Shown one piece after another: positions 53,256 to 64,000 of a stretch of DNA of 64,000 nt (position 1 is the stretch's first letter; the number at the start of each line of letters is the position of its first letter). Where the stretch lies: assembly GCA_013407085.1 (NCBI GenBank), contig JACCGJ010013513.1, positions 55,552-119,551 of the forward strand. The letters run 5' to 3'. The translations under genes were made by a program, and so were the position numbers. The DNA comes from Atriophallophorus winterbourni. Its lineage: Eukaryota; Platyhelminthes; Trematoda; Plagiorchiida; Microphallidae. A model generated the notes under the pieces. The model was not told the origin of the DNA and made no database searches. It worked only from the letters and a program-made list of their open reading frames with translations.

Positions 53256-53860
53256 TTTGAAAATGTTGTCCTGAAAATGTTCGTTGATATGAATGTCATT
53301 AAGACATCCTGCCCAGATTGGATCGAGCTCATTTCTTTGAAGGTCTGCGCGCCATGGATATTTAAACCGATGATTAATGGTTATTGCACAACTGGCACCA
53401 TTGCCAGTAGTTGCATGAAATTAAAATTACCCCAAGTTCCAAAACTTCTGTGTGTAAGACCTTCCACGAAATGTTTTTACAGGTTTCAGTAATATTGCTT
53501 GTTCACATAACCTAGTTTATAACAGTGATAAAAACCAACTCGCTTCCCAAAAGCTATAATCTATGTTTGTTGCTGTTGTAGGTTTAATCCGTAATATTCT
53601 ACAACAGCACATCTCAGCACATTTCTCCTTCAATGAAAATACAGTTGGCTCCATTGTTGACCATACTAAATAAACAATGTCATCTGTCGATATGTAATGA
53701 CAGACGCCAGTTCCTTAAATTCCCAGAACGACTATTTTTGCTCCCAACAGTGAAAGGTGACATTTAATGAGCGCTTCTCTCCGTTCTAATTTCAATTACA
53801 TCTGTTTTTCACATCCACACGGCTCTCAGTCTCAAATACAATAATGGCGTAGTCAATTGT
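53256..53860. other. Unassigned spacer
   Basis: No gene or repeat recognised. Confidence 0.4.
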
Positions 53861-53864
53861 TGTT

Positions 53865-54345
53865 CATCGACCGTAGAAGGGCATCTTGACCATGGATGTA
53901 TATCACAACCACAAGAATGTTTTATGACTCACAAGTTTTCGAATGACAAACCAGTTAGATTTGGGAAGGAAAATGTCTCCCGCAGGGCTCATCGCGATAT
54001 GCAATACTCGGATGTATGTCAGTTGTACGCTAACCGTATGATCTACGATTAGCAACCGAGAGCAGTATCTGTTCTTCTCCAGCTTGCAAATGACGTTTTA
54101 CACAGTGACTCAAAAGCATATTTTAACCAAGTCCTGTTGTCAATGCCCACAGCTTTCAAATTTCTTTCGCAAATATCATTGCACCGCAAGCGCTGTTTGC
54201 TCCATTATCGACTTCCTAAATTCAACTCACCATAGAATAAATCTTTTTTAATAAGACCATTTTCCATTCTGAACATATGACACAGCCATCGTAGGCGGCG
54301 ATGTCCTCGTAGGGTAAATATGCTCTGTAGACTAGCACTTGTTGT
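53865..54345 (-). mobile_element. APE-type LINE 3' end
   Basis: The minus strand reads RLRWLCHMFRMENGLIKKDL and FYGELNLGSR near 54300-54210. It then runs through a decayed finger region to the shared CATCCATGGTC end near 53888. Same family as 8.1k and 11.4k. Confidence 0.78.
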
Positions 54346-54664
54346 ACCCTTTCCTATAAATTGTTCTTCAACACAGTTTTCATCTTCGTTAGATGAACTT
54401 TCACCCTGATATTTGTTTGTTTGTGAAGAAGTGACCTTCATTAATCTGCGTGGTGAATAACGTGATATTTTCTGTGGTAATCTATCGTGCAATTCAGCAG
54501 CGAGAAAACAACCTAGTAGATAGGCTTCACATTTTGACAACTTAATTTGGACTCGGTATTCTACTGTTAAATTTGCTAAGCAGGTTAAGCTTTGATTGAA
54601 TTATATTTGGGACGGATCCTGTATTCATAATGGAAAGTAATTTGTTTGTACTCGGTTAGTGCAT

Positions 54665-54780
54665 GTTCCCTGACCTGACTGTCACCCTTGGCCTGACGAA
54701 GCTTCTCTGTCAGAAATGAAACGTTACCCGAAATCTTGTTCTAATCTATCGCATACAAATTTATTTCAAGGTTAAGCCTT
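54665..54780 (+). mobile_element. Penelope-like element 3'-end fragment
   Basis: CACCCTTGGCCTGACGAAGC, TTCTCTGTCAGAAATGAAAC and GTTACC match the right end of 30931-31770. The hammerhead-like stem II is decayed. Confidence 0.7.
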
Positions 54781-55740
54781 AGTTTATACTATTAATTATT
54801 TTTAAATTAGCCTTCGGTCAAAACTGATTTTCCATTACACATATTCTTGTAGTTTAATTTTTGTAATGTTCACCTACAATTTTTCTGTTCTATCTACAAA
54901 TAACTGTAATTAACGGGTTGAATCTAAAATATTTAACGAGATTGTTCAATCTTTTACGAGGATATCCTACATACTGTTTAAAACAATAATTCTTTCAGGA
55001 TTGGTTTGCCAATATTTCTCTGTGATTTCCAATCTACTCAACAATGTTCTAGTTTAATGTCAATCGTTATCAATTACTAGTTCGAAACAGAATAAATTGT
55101 AATCAGAAATAGCCCTAGGTGGAAAGTCTTTCATTCCACTTAGATGAAGTTGTCTTTATCAAAACAAGACTGCCATTTAAACAAAAGATGACAAGTGTAT
55201 CTCGTTACTATACTGTGTATTATTCCTTGTTACTAGTACTCGTTATTTATTATCGTTCATTCTAACAGAAATTTGGACTCAAAATTCGAATATGTCGAGT
55301 GAAGCTTTTCATACTCGCCTCTCTTTCTCTTGCAGATGAACGTTTGCCATTCGGATGCATTATGAAGAATCGTTTCTCGTTTCAAAAATGAATTGTTGTC
55401 CCCCAATGTCCTTTAGCACATGGGTATTCTGGGAAATATACTGATCGTGGCGAAATTTATTTTTGTGGAATATAAGCAGGCTCTAAATGAAAGTTGGCGA
55501 ATTTAGTGTTCCAAACCTGATCAGTTCAAGAATGAAATTTTGGGTTACATTCTTTTAAAGACACAATTTAAAAGTTAATATTCAGTGCTAAATTAATTGG
55601 ATTCCCACGAGAATCGCTAAAATATGTTCATACGGTTCTAGTTAACGGGTTTGCGATTAATTTGTAACGCCTAGAAAAGAATTAATTCGATTGTTATCAG
55701 CATCAAAAATCACATACATCGCGAGAAGAAGCGATTGTGA
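54781..55740. other. Intergenic, AT-rich
   Basis: No supported gene or repeat. Confidence 0.4.
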
Positions 55741-55751
55741 GGATAGACGTC

Positions 55752-55774
55752 GATATATATATATATATATATTA

Positions 55775-55807
<33 letters not shown>

Positions 55808-55832
55808 ATATATATATATATATATATATATC
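55752..55832. repeat. (AT)n microsatellite
   Basis: About 80 bp of AT units with three short CT interruptions. The Tyr-Ile frames on both strands are artefacts. Confidence 0.97.
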
Positions 55833-55848
55833 GGCAACGAAGACCACA

Positions 55849-56515
55849 TATGGTGGAATTCAGCAACTTTTATGGGTTACGGAAGAGAAAGACCTGGGTG
55901 TGTGGATTAACAGTAACTTACAGTCTTCATGTCATTGCTCTGTGGTGTAAAAAGTCTTGCCAAAGCTTAGCACTGCTCAGATGGCTCCTCGGTAGTTTCA
56001 CAAAGCAGATCCTCCCACGGATAATTAACACCTACATTGGGCCAACAATGGAGTTCGCTGTTCAAACATTTTCCCCATGGTTACAAATCTGTATGACCTT
56101 GCCACGCGTATACCACCGCGCTACAAAACTGGTGACCGGACTATACAACAGGTCATACGAGGAAAGGATTACAACTCTGAACCTGTTTGATTTTTCGTAC
56201 TGTGGTCTCAGGGGTGAATTGATCCTGCTGTTCAACATTCTGCATACAGTGGATCACCCACTTGAACACCTGTTCCATCGGCAAGAAGCACGTGGTGTCA
56301 GATCTCAGGGCTAAAAGTTAATTATTCCACACTGGATCAAATTGTCGAAGGTTCTTCTTTGCTGTCCGAGTTTGTTTTATATGGAACTCTCTGCCCCACA
56401 TATCATTTGTGCATCAAGCCTGAACATGTTCAAAACTGAACTTTGAATTACTTTGAATTGTGGCCAGGCTAACAAGCGGCTGTCTGATGAGGAGCTTTTT
56501 CAGTGAATATGACTT
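55849..56515 (+). mobile_element. CR1-like LINE (58k subfamily), decayed 3' part
   Basis: EEKDLGVWINSNL in one frame (near 55885), then GSFTKQILPRIINTYIGPTM and [20 protein letters not shown] in another, and GLRGELILLFNILHTV. These match KQKDLGVWVNST and IYHRTTKLVCGLKHKQYEDR in the 58.5-61.5k copy. Confidence 0.82.
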
Positions 56516-58317
56516 TTTGATATGTGTGAGTGTTTTCCGAGTTCAGAAGAAAGGTATAGTCCCGGATATTAAGCGTACGCATCCTTTATTGATACACCAG
56601 ATAGAATTCAGATTATAAATTTAAATAACGTTATACAGCACTCAAAGTTTGCATAGATATAAATATTTGAAAATCCGCTTTTTTTACCGAACCAACGTTC
56701 ACGAATCAAAGCTTCCCATACTGACGCTCAAAATACATCTAACGTCAACCATTACACCTAGGGTAATAAATTTGCGCAATAATTACAGTTGCCTATTGGG
56801 CATTCGAATTTTCTCTCGGTATTATATTTTGCTTTTTATTTGCAATACATTAATCTGATTTTAGAACGTGATTTCAGTGCACTTACACTCCGGGAAGGGT
56901 ATCTCCCTAAATTTGAATGAAACAGTGAAAAAGCGGTTAACAAGTACAATAAAATGGAACAATCACCCAGTGAATCAAAGTCAAGCAATGCATCTAGGAA
57001 TCACTGGCTTTCGGCCGGCGTAATCAGCTGCAAATACACTTCATTAGTGGTTCCATAATACTGATACCCGTTGGGTGCATAAAATTCTTAATACTTTCGG
57101 CTTTGTTCGTTATGGCGATTGCTTAGGCGAGCATTTGTACACATAAGGTACTGAAAATGAAAAGGATATAGGCTGTGTAAAATTTAAGAATTCGTCGTAA
57201 GCGTGAAGCCTTGTGTGCATCATTTTGTGCGATTGCTAACAAAACCACTTCTAAAAAACCGGTTCGATGCAGCTTGGCATAAAATTGCGTTCATTTGTCT
57301 CAGATTTAAAGTTTTCAAAGTCGTCAAATTTTGGGAGCCTTAGACATGTCTTATCACTTCACATGAAGTCAAACAGCAGTGTTCGTGAAATTATCCCATT
57401 CGGAACGCACTCGAAAAATAGTTTGCGTTATCATGCAAAATTTCCGATCAATAACGACATGACTTTTCTAACTGGAATGATCCAAAATTCAAAAAAGTTC
57501 AATAACTAGTAAAAAAACTCGTTTTTATCAAAATATAATTGGCACTCACTGCACTCAGTTACCTGTGTTCATACTGCAAATTAATCCAATCTGTGGTTTT
57601 TCTTTTGTGAATGCATTTTGCCACTTCGGAACCATAATACACATTGGTCTTGTTGTTTCAATTAGCTCGATCAATACAACCTTACATCAATTCCCAAAGT
57701 TACCTTAGTTATGTCGCACTTTGAAGTTGCACCACGTGTTAGACTGATTCCGTTGTTTTTCTTGTTCCCTTTCTCTCACTCGCTCGCTAGACATCTGTCA
57801 AACTGACATTCTGTCACTCTGGTTTAGTTTCTGTTGAGGTGAAGTATCATGTTTTGCTAGCTTGCGTCTACATTGCATGTAGGAAAAGCATATAATTGTT
57901 AAGTTTGCAAGTTTCCAATTGGTTTTTCACTGCAAAAGTTGGGTAGGATTGAGTTCTCATTTGTTTCATTTTAGATCAATTTATTGATTTTATTCATATG
58001 CTTGCTTGAGTCCATAGGGCAATATTACACTGGAGTTTAATTTTAAGGTATATTTGATGGACACACCGAAAATAATCAATTTATTTTGTGTTCGTATGAA
58101 TAAGAAAGTTGGGTTAGATATGTCAAAATCTCTACCAATTATGATTTGAGTAAAGTGATTAGCGCCCAGAAAAGGATCCCATTTTGCAACCATCTGTTTA
58201 TGTGTTTGTTTAAATAGTCAGATGTAATGCTATGTATGATTTACCGTAAGATTCACAATAGAATTAAATATTTTTAGAAGAAAGATTGCATTTAGTCGCA
58301 AACAATTGCAATTACAA
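56516..58317. other. Intergenic, nothing recognised
   Basis: AT-rich DNA. An 80-codon + frame near 57267 and others have no recognisable content. Confidence 0.4.
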
Positions 58318-58517
58318 ACTACCGCAAATCCAGACACCCAGGTCCTTTTCTTCTTTGGTGTACTCCAGTTTTTTGTCGCCGAGCTTGTATGGATAGGAAA
58401 AGCCAAAGTGACGACCGATCTGAATTATCTTAGCCGTTTGCATATTCAATGACACCTTAATATAGGATGACCAGTTGTACAAAGCATTCATATCGTTTTG
58501 TAGCCAAATACAATCAT
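58318..58517 (-). mobile_element. Short internal CR1-like fragment
   Basis: The minus strand reads NALYNWSSYIKVSLNMQTAK, then FGFSYPYKLGDKKLEYTKEE and KDLGVW. It parallels VRKCKVLTVGKPFEFSYP and KQKDLGVW in the adjacent CR1 copy, so it is a second, diverged copy placed head-to-tail right at that copy's 3' end. Confidence 0.75.
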
Positions 58518-58792
58518 CAATTCAATTTTAATGGTCTAAAAAGCATATAGCTTTACAAAAACCACAGAAAATTATGGAAATTTACAAATAACATATCTCA
58601 GTAAAAACGGGATTTGTTTGCTTACTGAACAGTTCGGGAATCAGGTAAAAATCCAAATGATAGAAACTGTTTTCACTCAGTGGAATGGCACATATATGTC
58701 CATGGGGTCGAGATGGTTTGACGTGTGAGTTCAAAGTTATTAGGTTGTGGAATACATAGTCTCAATGTTCGGATGGGTCGACAGGAATTTGT

Positions 58793-60733
58793 CTAAGCTG
58801 GATTTGAATATATCCAAGTTGGGTGCATGTGCAACATTCGAGGGTAGGGAGTTCCAAGTGAAACATACACGTACAGAATAAAATATCTTCGACAGTTCAG
58901 TCGCGAGTCGGGAATTAGTACTGTGTACTCATGACTCCGGCTGGTTCTTGGTGGTTGTCGTGTGAATAGTGTATTAAGGGGATGGCTGGGGGTATGCAAT
59001 ATGTTAAACATTAGGATCAGATCACCTCTGAGACGTCGGTAAGGAGAGTCGAAGAGGTTGAGGTTTGCAATACGATCTTCGTATTGTTTGTGCTTTAAGC
59101 CGCACACGAGCTTCGTGGTCCGATGATAGATTCGCTGCAAGAGATTGATGTCTTTCTTTAACCAGGGTGACCAAGCCTGAACCGCATACTCCATGGTGGG
59201 CCTCCAGTAGGTATTAATTATTCGATGAACAGTCGGCTTCGTGAAACTCCCAAACACGCGTTTCAGCAGAAGCAGTACTTTTGACGTCTTTTCGTAGACA
59301 GCCTTAACGTTGTGTGACGGTTTCAACGTGCTGTTCACCCACACACCCAAGTCCTTCTGCTTGTCAGTTATTTCGAGAGTGTGGGAACCAAGGGGGTAAG
59401 AGAACTCGAAGGGTTTTCCAACTGTCAATACCTTGCATTTTCTCACATTGGAAGGAAGTTCATTTCGAACCGGCCATTCCTGTAAGACATTGAGGTCCAG
59501 ATGAAGCGGTCTGCAATCCTCAGTTGTGCGTACTTGTTTCCACAACTTGATATCATCCGCAAATAGCAAGATTTTGCACCGAACAAGTTTTGGTAAATCG
59601 TTTACATAGAGCAAGAAAAGAATTGTTCCGAACACCGATCCCTGCGGCACTCCACTTGTTACTGTAATGAGCCGTGACAAAGCACCATCAACCCTTACTC
59701 GAATAACACGGTCACGGAGATAATCCTCCAACCAGGCTAGTAATGAGCCCTTGATGCCACATTGCTCTATTTTTTGTAGTAAGAAACTGTGGTTAACACG
59801 ATCGAATGCTTTGGACATATCCAGATAACAAGCATGTATGGTGAAATCTTTGTCCACAGCTTGTGTCCAGTTATCGAGGGCAAGGAGAAGGTTTGAAAGG
59901 CAAGAGTGTCTTTTTCTGAAGCCATGTTGTTCGATTGCGAGCAAGCAATTATCTTCCAGGTGATTTGTGATGCTGTTTGCAACGAGGCGCACCATCACTT
60001 TAGAGATCACCGGTAGTAGTGTTACTGGTCGATAATTGGATACTTCAGAACGGTTCCCTCCTTTGTAGATGGGGGTAATGATACCAGTCTTCCATTCACA
60101 GGGAAAGAAACCTTGGGTTATAGAGAGGTTACATAAGTAGGTAAGCGGTGTACACAAAGAATAGGCACAGCTTCTGAGGATCAGCGGGGTAATTTCATCA
60201 GCTCCAGGAGACTTTTTCGTGTTGAGCTTTAACAATGTACGGAGGACACTGTCCGAGCTAAAAGTTAGTTGTTGTAAAACGTTTTCTGGCGAGATCACGG
60301 AGGTCAAAGGACTGGTTACGGTGTTCGGTGGACTGAAGACAGTGGAGAAGAATTGGGCTAGAACTTCGGCTGATTGCGATGCTGTCGTTGTTAATCCATC
60401 ACATGTCTTTAGGGCGGCAACCCCTGGTTTTACTCTAGACCGGTTATTTATGATCTGATAGAGAATTTTTGGGTTTGATTCCATTTTGTCGAGTAAATGT
60501 TTTTGATAATTCAATTTGTCGTCAACAACAAGTTTGTTTACCTTATTTCTCAGCAAACCGAATGTTTCCCAACTTTCAGAAGTGCTATCAAGTCGGTGAG
60601 CCCGCCATGCAGCATTTCGCATAGTCAACCATTTCCGTGTTCGGCTTCTCAGTTTAAACATGTATCCCCTTTTCCGCACCTTTGGAACAAGATGAGAGTG
60701 CACTTCAACTGCAATTTTAATTTCGTTTGCCAT
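58793..60733 (-). CDS. CR1-like reverse transcriptase, 646-codon open frame
   Basis: RNA-directed DNA polymerase of a non-LTR retrotransposon, copying element RNA at the nicked target. The linker starts MANEIKIAVEVHSHLVPKVR. The polymerase shows KSPGADEITPLILR, NYRPVTLLPVISKVM, EQHGFRKRHSCLSNLL, CYLDMSKAFDRVNH and SGVPQGSVFGTILFLLYVND. The catalytic box is LLFADDIKLW (near 59565). The thumb and C-terminal part shows KDLGVWVNS, MEYAVQAWSPW, YHRTTKLVCGLKH and [14 protein letters not shown]. No stop interrupts it. The true protein would start in the endonuclease upstream, from which it is cut off by a TGA just before KWMANE. Confidence 0.9.
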   Translation of the reverse strand: MANEIKIAVEVHSHLVPKVRKRGYMFKLRSRTRKWLTMRNAAWRAHRLDSTSESWETFGLLRNKVNKLVVDDKLNYQKHLLDKMESNPKILYQIINNRSRVKPGVAALKTCDGLTTTASQSAEVLAQFFSTVFSPPNTVTSPLTSVISPENVLQQLTFSSDSVLRTLLKLNTKKSPGADEITPLILRSCAYSLCTPLTYLCNLSITQGFFPCEWKTGIITPIYKGGNRSEVSNYRPVTLLPVISKVMVRLVANSITNHLEDNCLLAIEQHGFRKRHSCLSNLLLALDNWTQAVDKDFTIHACYLDMSKAFDRVNHSFLLQKIEQCGIKGSLLAWLEDYLRDRVIRVRVDGALSRLITVTSGVPQGSVFGTILFLLYVNDLPKLVRCKILLFADDIKLWKQVRTTEDCRPLHLDLNVLQEWPVRNELPSNVRKCKVLTVGKPFEFSYPLGSHTLEITDKQKDLGVWVNSTLKPSHNVKAVYEKTSKVLLLLKRVFGSFTKPTVHRIINTYWRPTMEYAVQAWSPWLKKDINLLQRIYHRTTKLVCGLKHKQYEDRIANLNLFDSPYRRLRGDLILMFNILHTPSHPLNTLFTRQPPRTSRSHEYTVLIPDSRLNCRRYFILYVYVSLGTPYPRMLHMHPTWIYSNPA

Positions 60734-60828
60734 CCATTTTCACTGACCTTGTACGCTGTCGGACTCGAGACCGGGGTCTGTGACATTCTTCAGAGTAGTA
60801 TTAAGTTGTGAAAAGTCAATTTTCCTAA

Positions 60829-61474
60829 TCAATTGCTGGTGTCACTTGTTCTGATTGCCTGACAAATATAATCAAACGTGATAACTAAGTGGTCACTAAG
60901 TCCCATAGGAGCTTCATAAGCGAAACGTTCAATCACGTACTCTTCGTTTGTCAGTATCAAGTCCAAGATAGACGGCGTATCACTACCCCGAAATCGGGTA
61001 TTGTCAAAAATATGGTTGTAAAGTGGAATGTCCTCCAGCAACTGTTGAAACAAAGCATTCAAGGAGTTTTCTGGATAGACTGAATTTCCCTTATAGTTCG
61101 GCAAATTGAAATCTCCGATCAGAAGAAGTCTGCCGCCGTATCTGGTAGCCGCTAAGCGTATGTTTGCAATTAATGCTGAATTGTAGGCTTCATCGGCGGA
61201 GGGCGAGCGGTAAATCACGCCAACTGTACATTTTTCTTTTTCTGCTGTTACATTCAGGGAACACCACAGTGTGTCTTGTAGTTGTAAGTCTTCATCAGTG
61301 ATCTCTTGGCATGACAAACTCTGAACGTGATATGGAGCAACACCTCCTCGAGCCAGGCGATCGCGACGAAGTAGAGACATACCCTGAATGACTAATTCGT
61401 TGTCTGTTAAAGTTGGATGGAACCATGTCTCAGTTACGGCAATGACGTCTGGTGAGTGTGTGAACTCACTGTCT
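60829..61474 (-). CDS. CR1-like APE endonuclease, N-terminally truncated
   Basis: Nicks target DNA to prime reverse transcription. It reads HSPDVIAVTETWFHPTLTDN from 61462, then LLRRDRLARGGVAPY, TVGVIYRSPSADEAY, the catalytic LLLIGDFNLPNYKG, SILDLILTNEEYVIERF and MGLSDHLVITFDY. The metal-binding glutamate (ETW), GDFN and SDH motifs are all present. The first strand of the fold is missing at the junction with the RTE fragment. It ends in a stop at 60829-60831. Confidence 0.87.
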
Positions 61475-63800
61475 TGCCAACTGCCGATAGTCGATCGCTC
61501 TTGTTCTGGATGTCACTGATCTTGCATGCCAAGAGCGCAACATCATCGCATACTCCAGTTCTTCTAGCGGTCCGCTGGGGTTCATGAAATGTTTGCTGCC
61601 CCGTCATCGGTCACCTCTCACATAATTCAATCTATTGTTAGGAAGAAGAGTAACGGTGAGAGAAAACATCCTTGCTTCACTCCCGTAAGAACCTCAAACT
61701 TCTCAGTGAGCATTCCATTGTGAGCGACTTGTCATTTAAACTTCTCATAAAAGGCTTTTATGATGTTTACTATATTTGATGGTATACCATAATGACGGAG
61801 GATTTTCCATAACACAGGTCCGTGACCGCTATCGAAGGCCTTCTGGAATTTGATGTAGGCCACACATAGCTCTGCATTCCATTCACGTGTCTGCTCCAGG
61901 ATCTGACGTACGACGAAGATTTGGTCAATGCAAGATTTTCCTTTCTTGAACCTGGCTTGCTCTTGTCGTAATATCGATTCAACTGCGTTGGAGACACGTC
62001 GGAGTATGGTGCGGCAGAATACTTTGCTCGTGACTGAAAGAAGCGATGTACGTCGCAAATTAGTGCAGTAGCTCAATTCATCTCTCTTGGGAAGTTTGAT
62101 TATAGTACCCGAACCCTAGGCGTTCGGGTTCTGCTCGGTATCCCAGATGTTCCGGAATAGGTCTCGCAAAACTTTCAGTGTCTCTTCGGTTTCCGCCTTG
62201 AGCAGTTCGACATAAACTCCATCGTCACCTGGTGCCTTCTAATTTTTCAACATCTAGATAGCAAATTCACTTCGGTTTGAGGCGGTGGGCTGTAAATAAT
62301 GAGCTCAAAATGTTTTCGCTATCTGGATAAGTCTTCTTTCGCATCAGTTATTACATCTCCAATGTGGGTCCTCACTTGTTGATTGCTTGCCTGACTACGA
62401 TTGCAGAGCTTTTGAATAATCTGATATAACATTCTCAAATCATTAATTAGGCGAGTCTTTTCTGCTCGTTGGATCAGGATTCTGGATACATACCGTCTTT
62501 TGTCCGTCCTCGCTGATTTTGTAACCTTCCATTCTACTCTTTTATTCTTTCATTCTATAACCTTCATTGATGCGTTCCTTTTATTAGACGGTTACTTGCT
62601 CATCATGAGTTTCTTTACATCTTTTATAACTTTTATGATTTGCCAGGTTTTCGATGAGATCAACGGTTCTTTGCCCCTCGGTCTGTACCCGAGGACGTTT
62701 TCTCTGATGGCATTCAGTGTGCGGTTGAAAATATCAATCGTGATTGAATCCTTGGGCCGTGCGCTAATTGTCTATCTCAGGATGTAGCCAAAAGCTTTCC
62801 TCGTGACGTCATTGCTCAGCTTATTCACATTCAACCGTGGGCTGGACTTATTTCCGATATTTGACTTTTCCAGTTTTAAAGAAATCTTTCTCACAACCAG
62901 TAAATGGTCGCTACGAATACCAGCAACACGCATGACCCTCACATCTTGTAACGAGCGTCTCCATTTAACATTTGTAATCATGTGATCAATTTGACTCCCT
63001 GTTCTGCCGTTCGAAGAAGACCAGGTTATTTCATGGGTGTTTTTGTCTGGAAATATGGTGCCTCCAACGACGAGATCGTTCTCTTCGCAAAAGTCTAGAA
63101 GCATCTCCCGATTATCATTCTGTTGGTCAACACCATACATTCCCATGGTACGCTTCCTGTTCGTATTTACAGTTCTGGTTCTAGCGTTAAAATCTCCCAT
63201 TACCACCAGTAGGTCGTGCTTTAGGATGAACCTTAAGACCGATTGCATGGCTTCGTATAATCCGTCTTTCTCCTTTTGAGCTGCATCATCTGTTTAAGCG
63301 TATGCTACCACAATCGAGGGTTTGATAAAGCTCTAGTTCAGTCTGGCATATAGGAGTTGCTCGTTTACACACTTCCATTGCATGATCGTACTGCTGTTCT
63401 CTCTGCTTACAAGCAGAGCGAATCTAACATGATGGGGGTTATCTTGCCTTCCTGACCAAATAATAGTCTCATTGCTATCTAGCTTTCGCTGTCCAGAGCT
63501 GGTCCATCTAATTTCGGACATTCCAAGTATACTCAGATCGTACCTGTTGAGCTAATGCATGACTTGAGGCAGCTTACCAGCTTCGGCGCAAAGAGATCGG
63601 TCATCGTGCTGGAAACTTTCTTTCGGCCGACATCTCCATTCGTCTTAGGACATTTTGTAAGGTTCGCGTCACTCCTGTAGCCCTTGATAAGTAAAAATTT
63701 CTGATCTGTTGTCATCGTTTCCGTAGCAATGTAACTTTCACGGCATAGGGTTGCTAGCCCTAAGCCCAACCCTCCTCCTTTTTCAGACTGGCATGGAACT
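61475..63800 (-). mobile_element. RTE-like LINE, 3'-truncated copy
   Basis: From the 5' UTR near 63790 (GGAGGGTTGGGCTTAGGGCT on the minus strand) through the endonuclease (ELLLDFCEENDLVVGG-like text near 63120 and MGDFNARTRTVNTNRKR near 63197) to the reverse transcriptase (TSLLSVTSKVFCRTILRRVS near 62050, KGKSCIDQIFVVRQIL, FQKAFDSGHGPVLWKIL). It stops dead at 61475 in the palm, just after the catalytic-box region, where the CR1 copy begins. Relative to 49.8-53.25k it has a deletion removing WNVRTL. Confidence 0.88.
62772..63521 (-). pseudogene. RTE-like endonuclease, broken
   Basis: MSEIRWTSSGQRKLDSNETI, then VRFALLVSRENSSTIM. After a stop near 63335 comes MQSVLRFILKHDLLVVMGDF, then NARTRTVNTNRKR, QIDHMITNVKWRRSLQDV and IRSDHLLVVRKIS. 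The catalytic GDFN is kept, unlike in the 50k copy. The N-terminal strand is deleted. Confidence 0.85.
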
Positions 63801-64000
63801 GTTCTTGAAACATTTTGAGAAAGATTAGGAATATATATTTAGGTGCAAAAAGTTCATATCAAATCGATTAAAGCAGTTTTGGTAGCATTTCGACAGTGTA
63901 TCTCAACAATATCGTTGCATACCATGATCTGTATAGTTCCCCCAGGGTTCACTAATAATCCCAATACTATTACGGTTCTTCATCGATGATATGGTGTCCC

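Larger units (their letters stand above)
58518..61474 (-). mobile_element. CR1-like LINE, nearly intact
   Basis: Contains the endonuclease (61474-60831) and the reverse transcriptase (60733-58793), then a 3' UTR ending TTAAAATTGAATTG at 58518. Only a frameshift and one TGA separate the two coding parts, so this is the youngest LINE in the window. Its right border falls inside the endonuclease start and abuts an RTE copy. It is therefore 5'-truncated by few residues. Confidence 0.9.

Noticed and set aside
55657..55866. Tyr/Ile-repeat open frames
   Set aside because: They come from the (AT)n run.
1..64000. CRISPR arrays, operons, bacterial promoters, rRNA
   Set aside because: None seen. Spliced genes and LINEs show that this is eukaryotic nuclear DNA.

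Overview
The window is eukaryotic nuclear DNA: AT-rich, intron-split genes with GT-AG junctions, and a dense load of broken retrotransposons. The gene structures (very small introns beside kilobase introns), the repeat types (RTE- and CR1-like non-LTR elements, Penelope-like elements, a small hammerhead-bearing repeat) and the proteins suggest a flatworm, most likely a digenean trematode. That taxonomic call is inference.

Two host genes can be read, both on the + strand. The first spans about 1281-24743. It is an ASK-family MAP kinase kinase kinase (MAP3K5/6/15-like), entered downstream of its N-terminal half. Its exons give a complete kinase domain, the C-terminal helical region, a predicted coiled-coil segment and most of the SAM-like domain. 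Splice phases agree across the kinase exons and on to 19717. Only one internal exon (20107-20249) and the last exon are doubtful. The second gene, 42648-46620, is CFAP20 (BUG22/GTL3), a ciliary inner-junction protein. It is complete in five exons: introns 1-3 are only 29, 34 and 33 nt, and intron 4 is 3.3 kb and carries a 1.15 kb fold-back element.

Almost everything else is mobile DNA, mostly old and broken. (a) One APE-endonuclease LINE family with a C-terminal Cys/His finger leaves pieces at 8.1k, 11.4k, 12.2k, 15.8-18.0k, 21.5k and 53.9k. (b) RTE-like elements lie at 49.8-53.25k (+, with a nested inverted copy of its own 3' end) and 61.5-63.8k (-). (c) CR1-like elements of at least three subfamilies lie at 5.3k, 26.7k, 33.1k, 35.6k, 36.2-37.9k, 55.9k and 58.3-61.5k. 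(d) A LINE with the 5' inversion expected from twin priming lies at 38.8-41.2k. (e) Penelope-like elements include a head-to-head inverted pair at 29.6-31.8k. (f) Non-autonomous elements include two with clear target-site duplications (36499-37161 and 41735-42289), a tRNA-derived SINE at 35.1k that shares its 3' tail with a nearby CR1 copy, and a hairpin-rich short repeat seen at least six times.

The most striking small-scale signal is a well-formed type I hammerhead ribozyme fold at 28316-28371 on the minus strand. It sits in a repeat with decayed relatives at 21.4k, 22.2k and 24.5k. A second hammerhead-like core lies in the Penelope-like 3' end at 10.4k. No CRISPR array, operon, rRNA or functional tRNA gene was found, as expected for this kind of genome.
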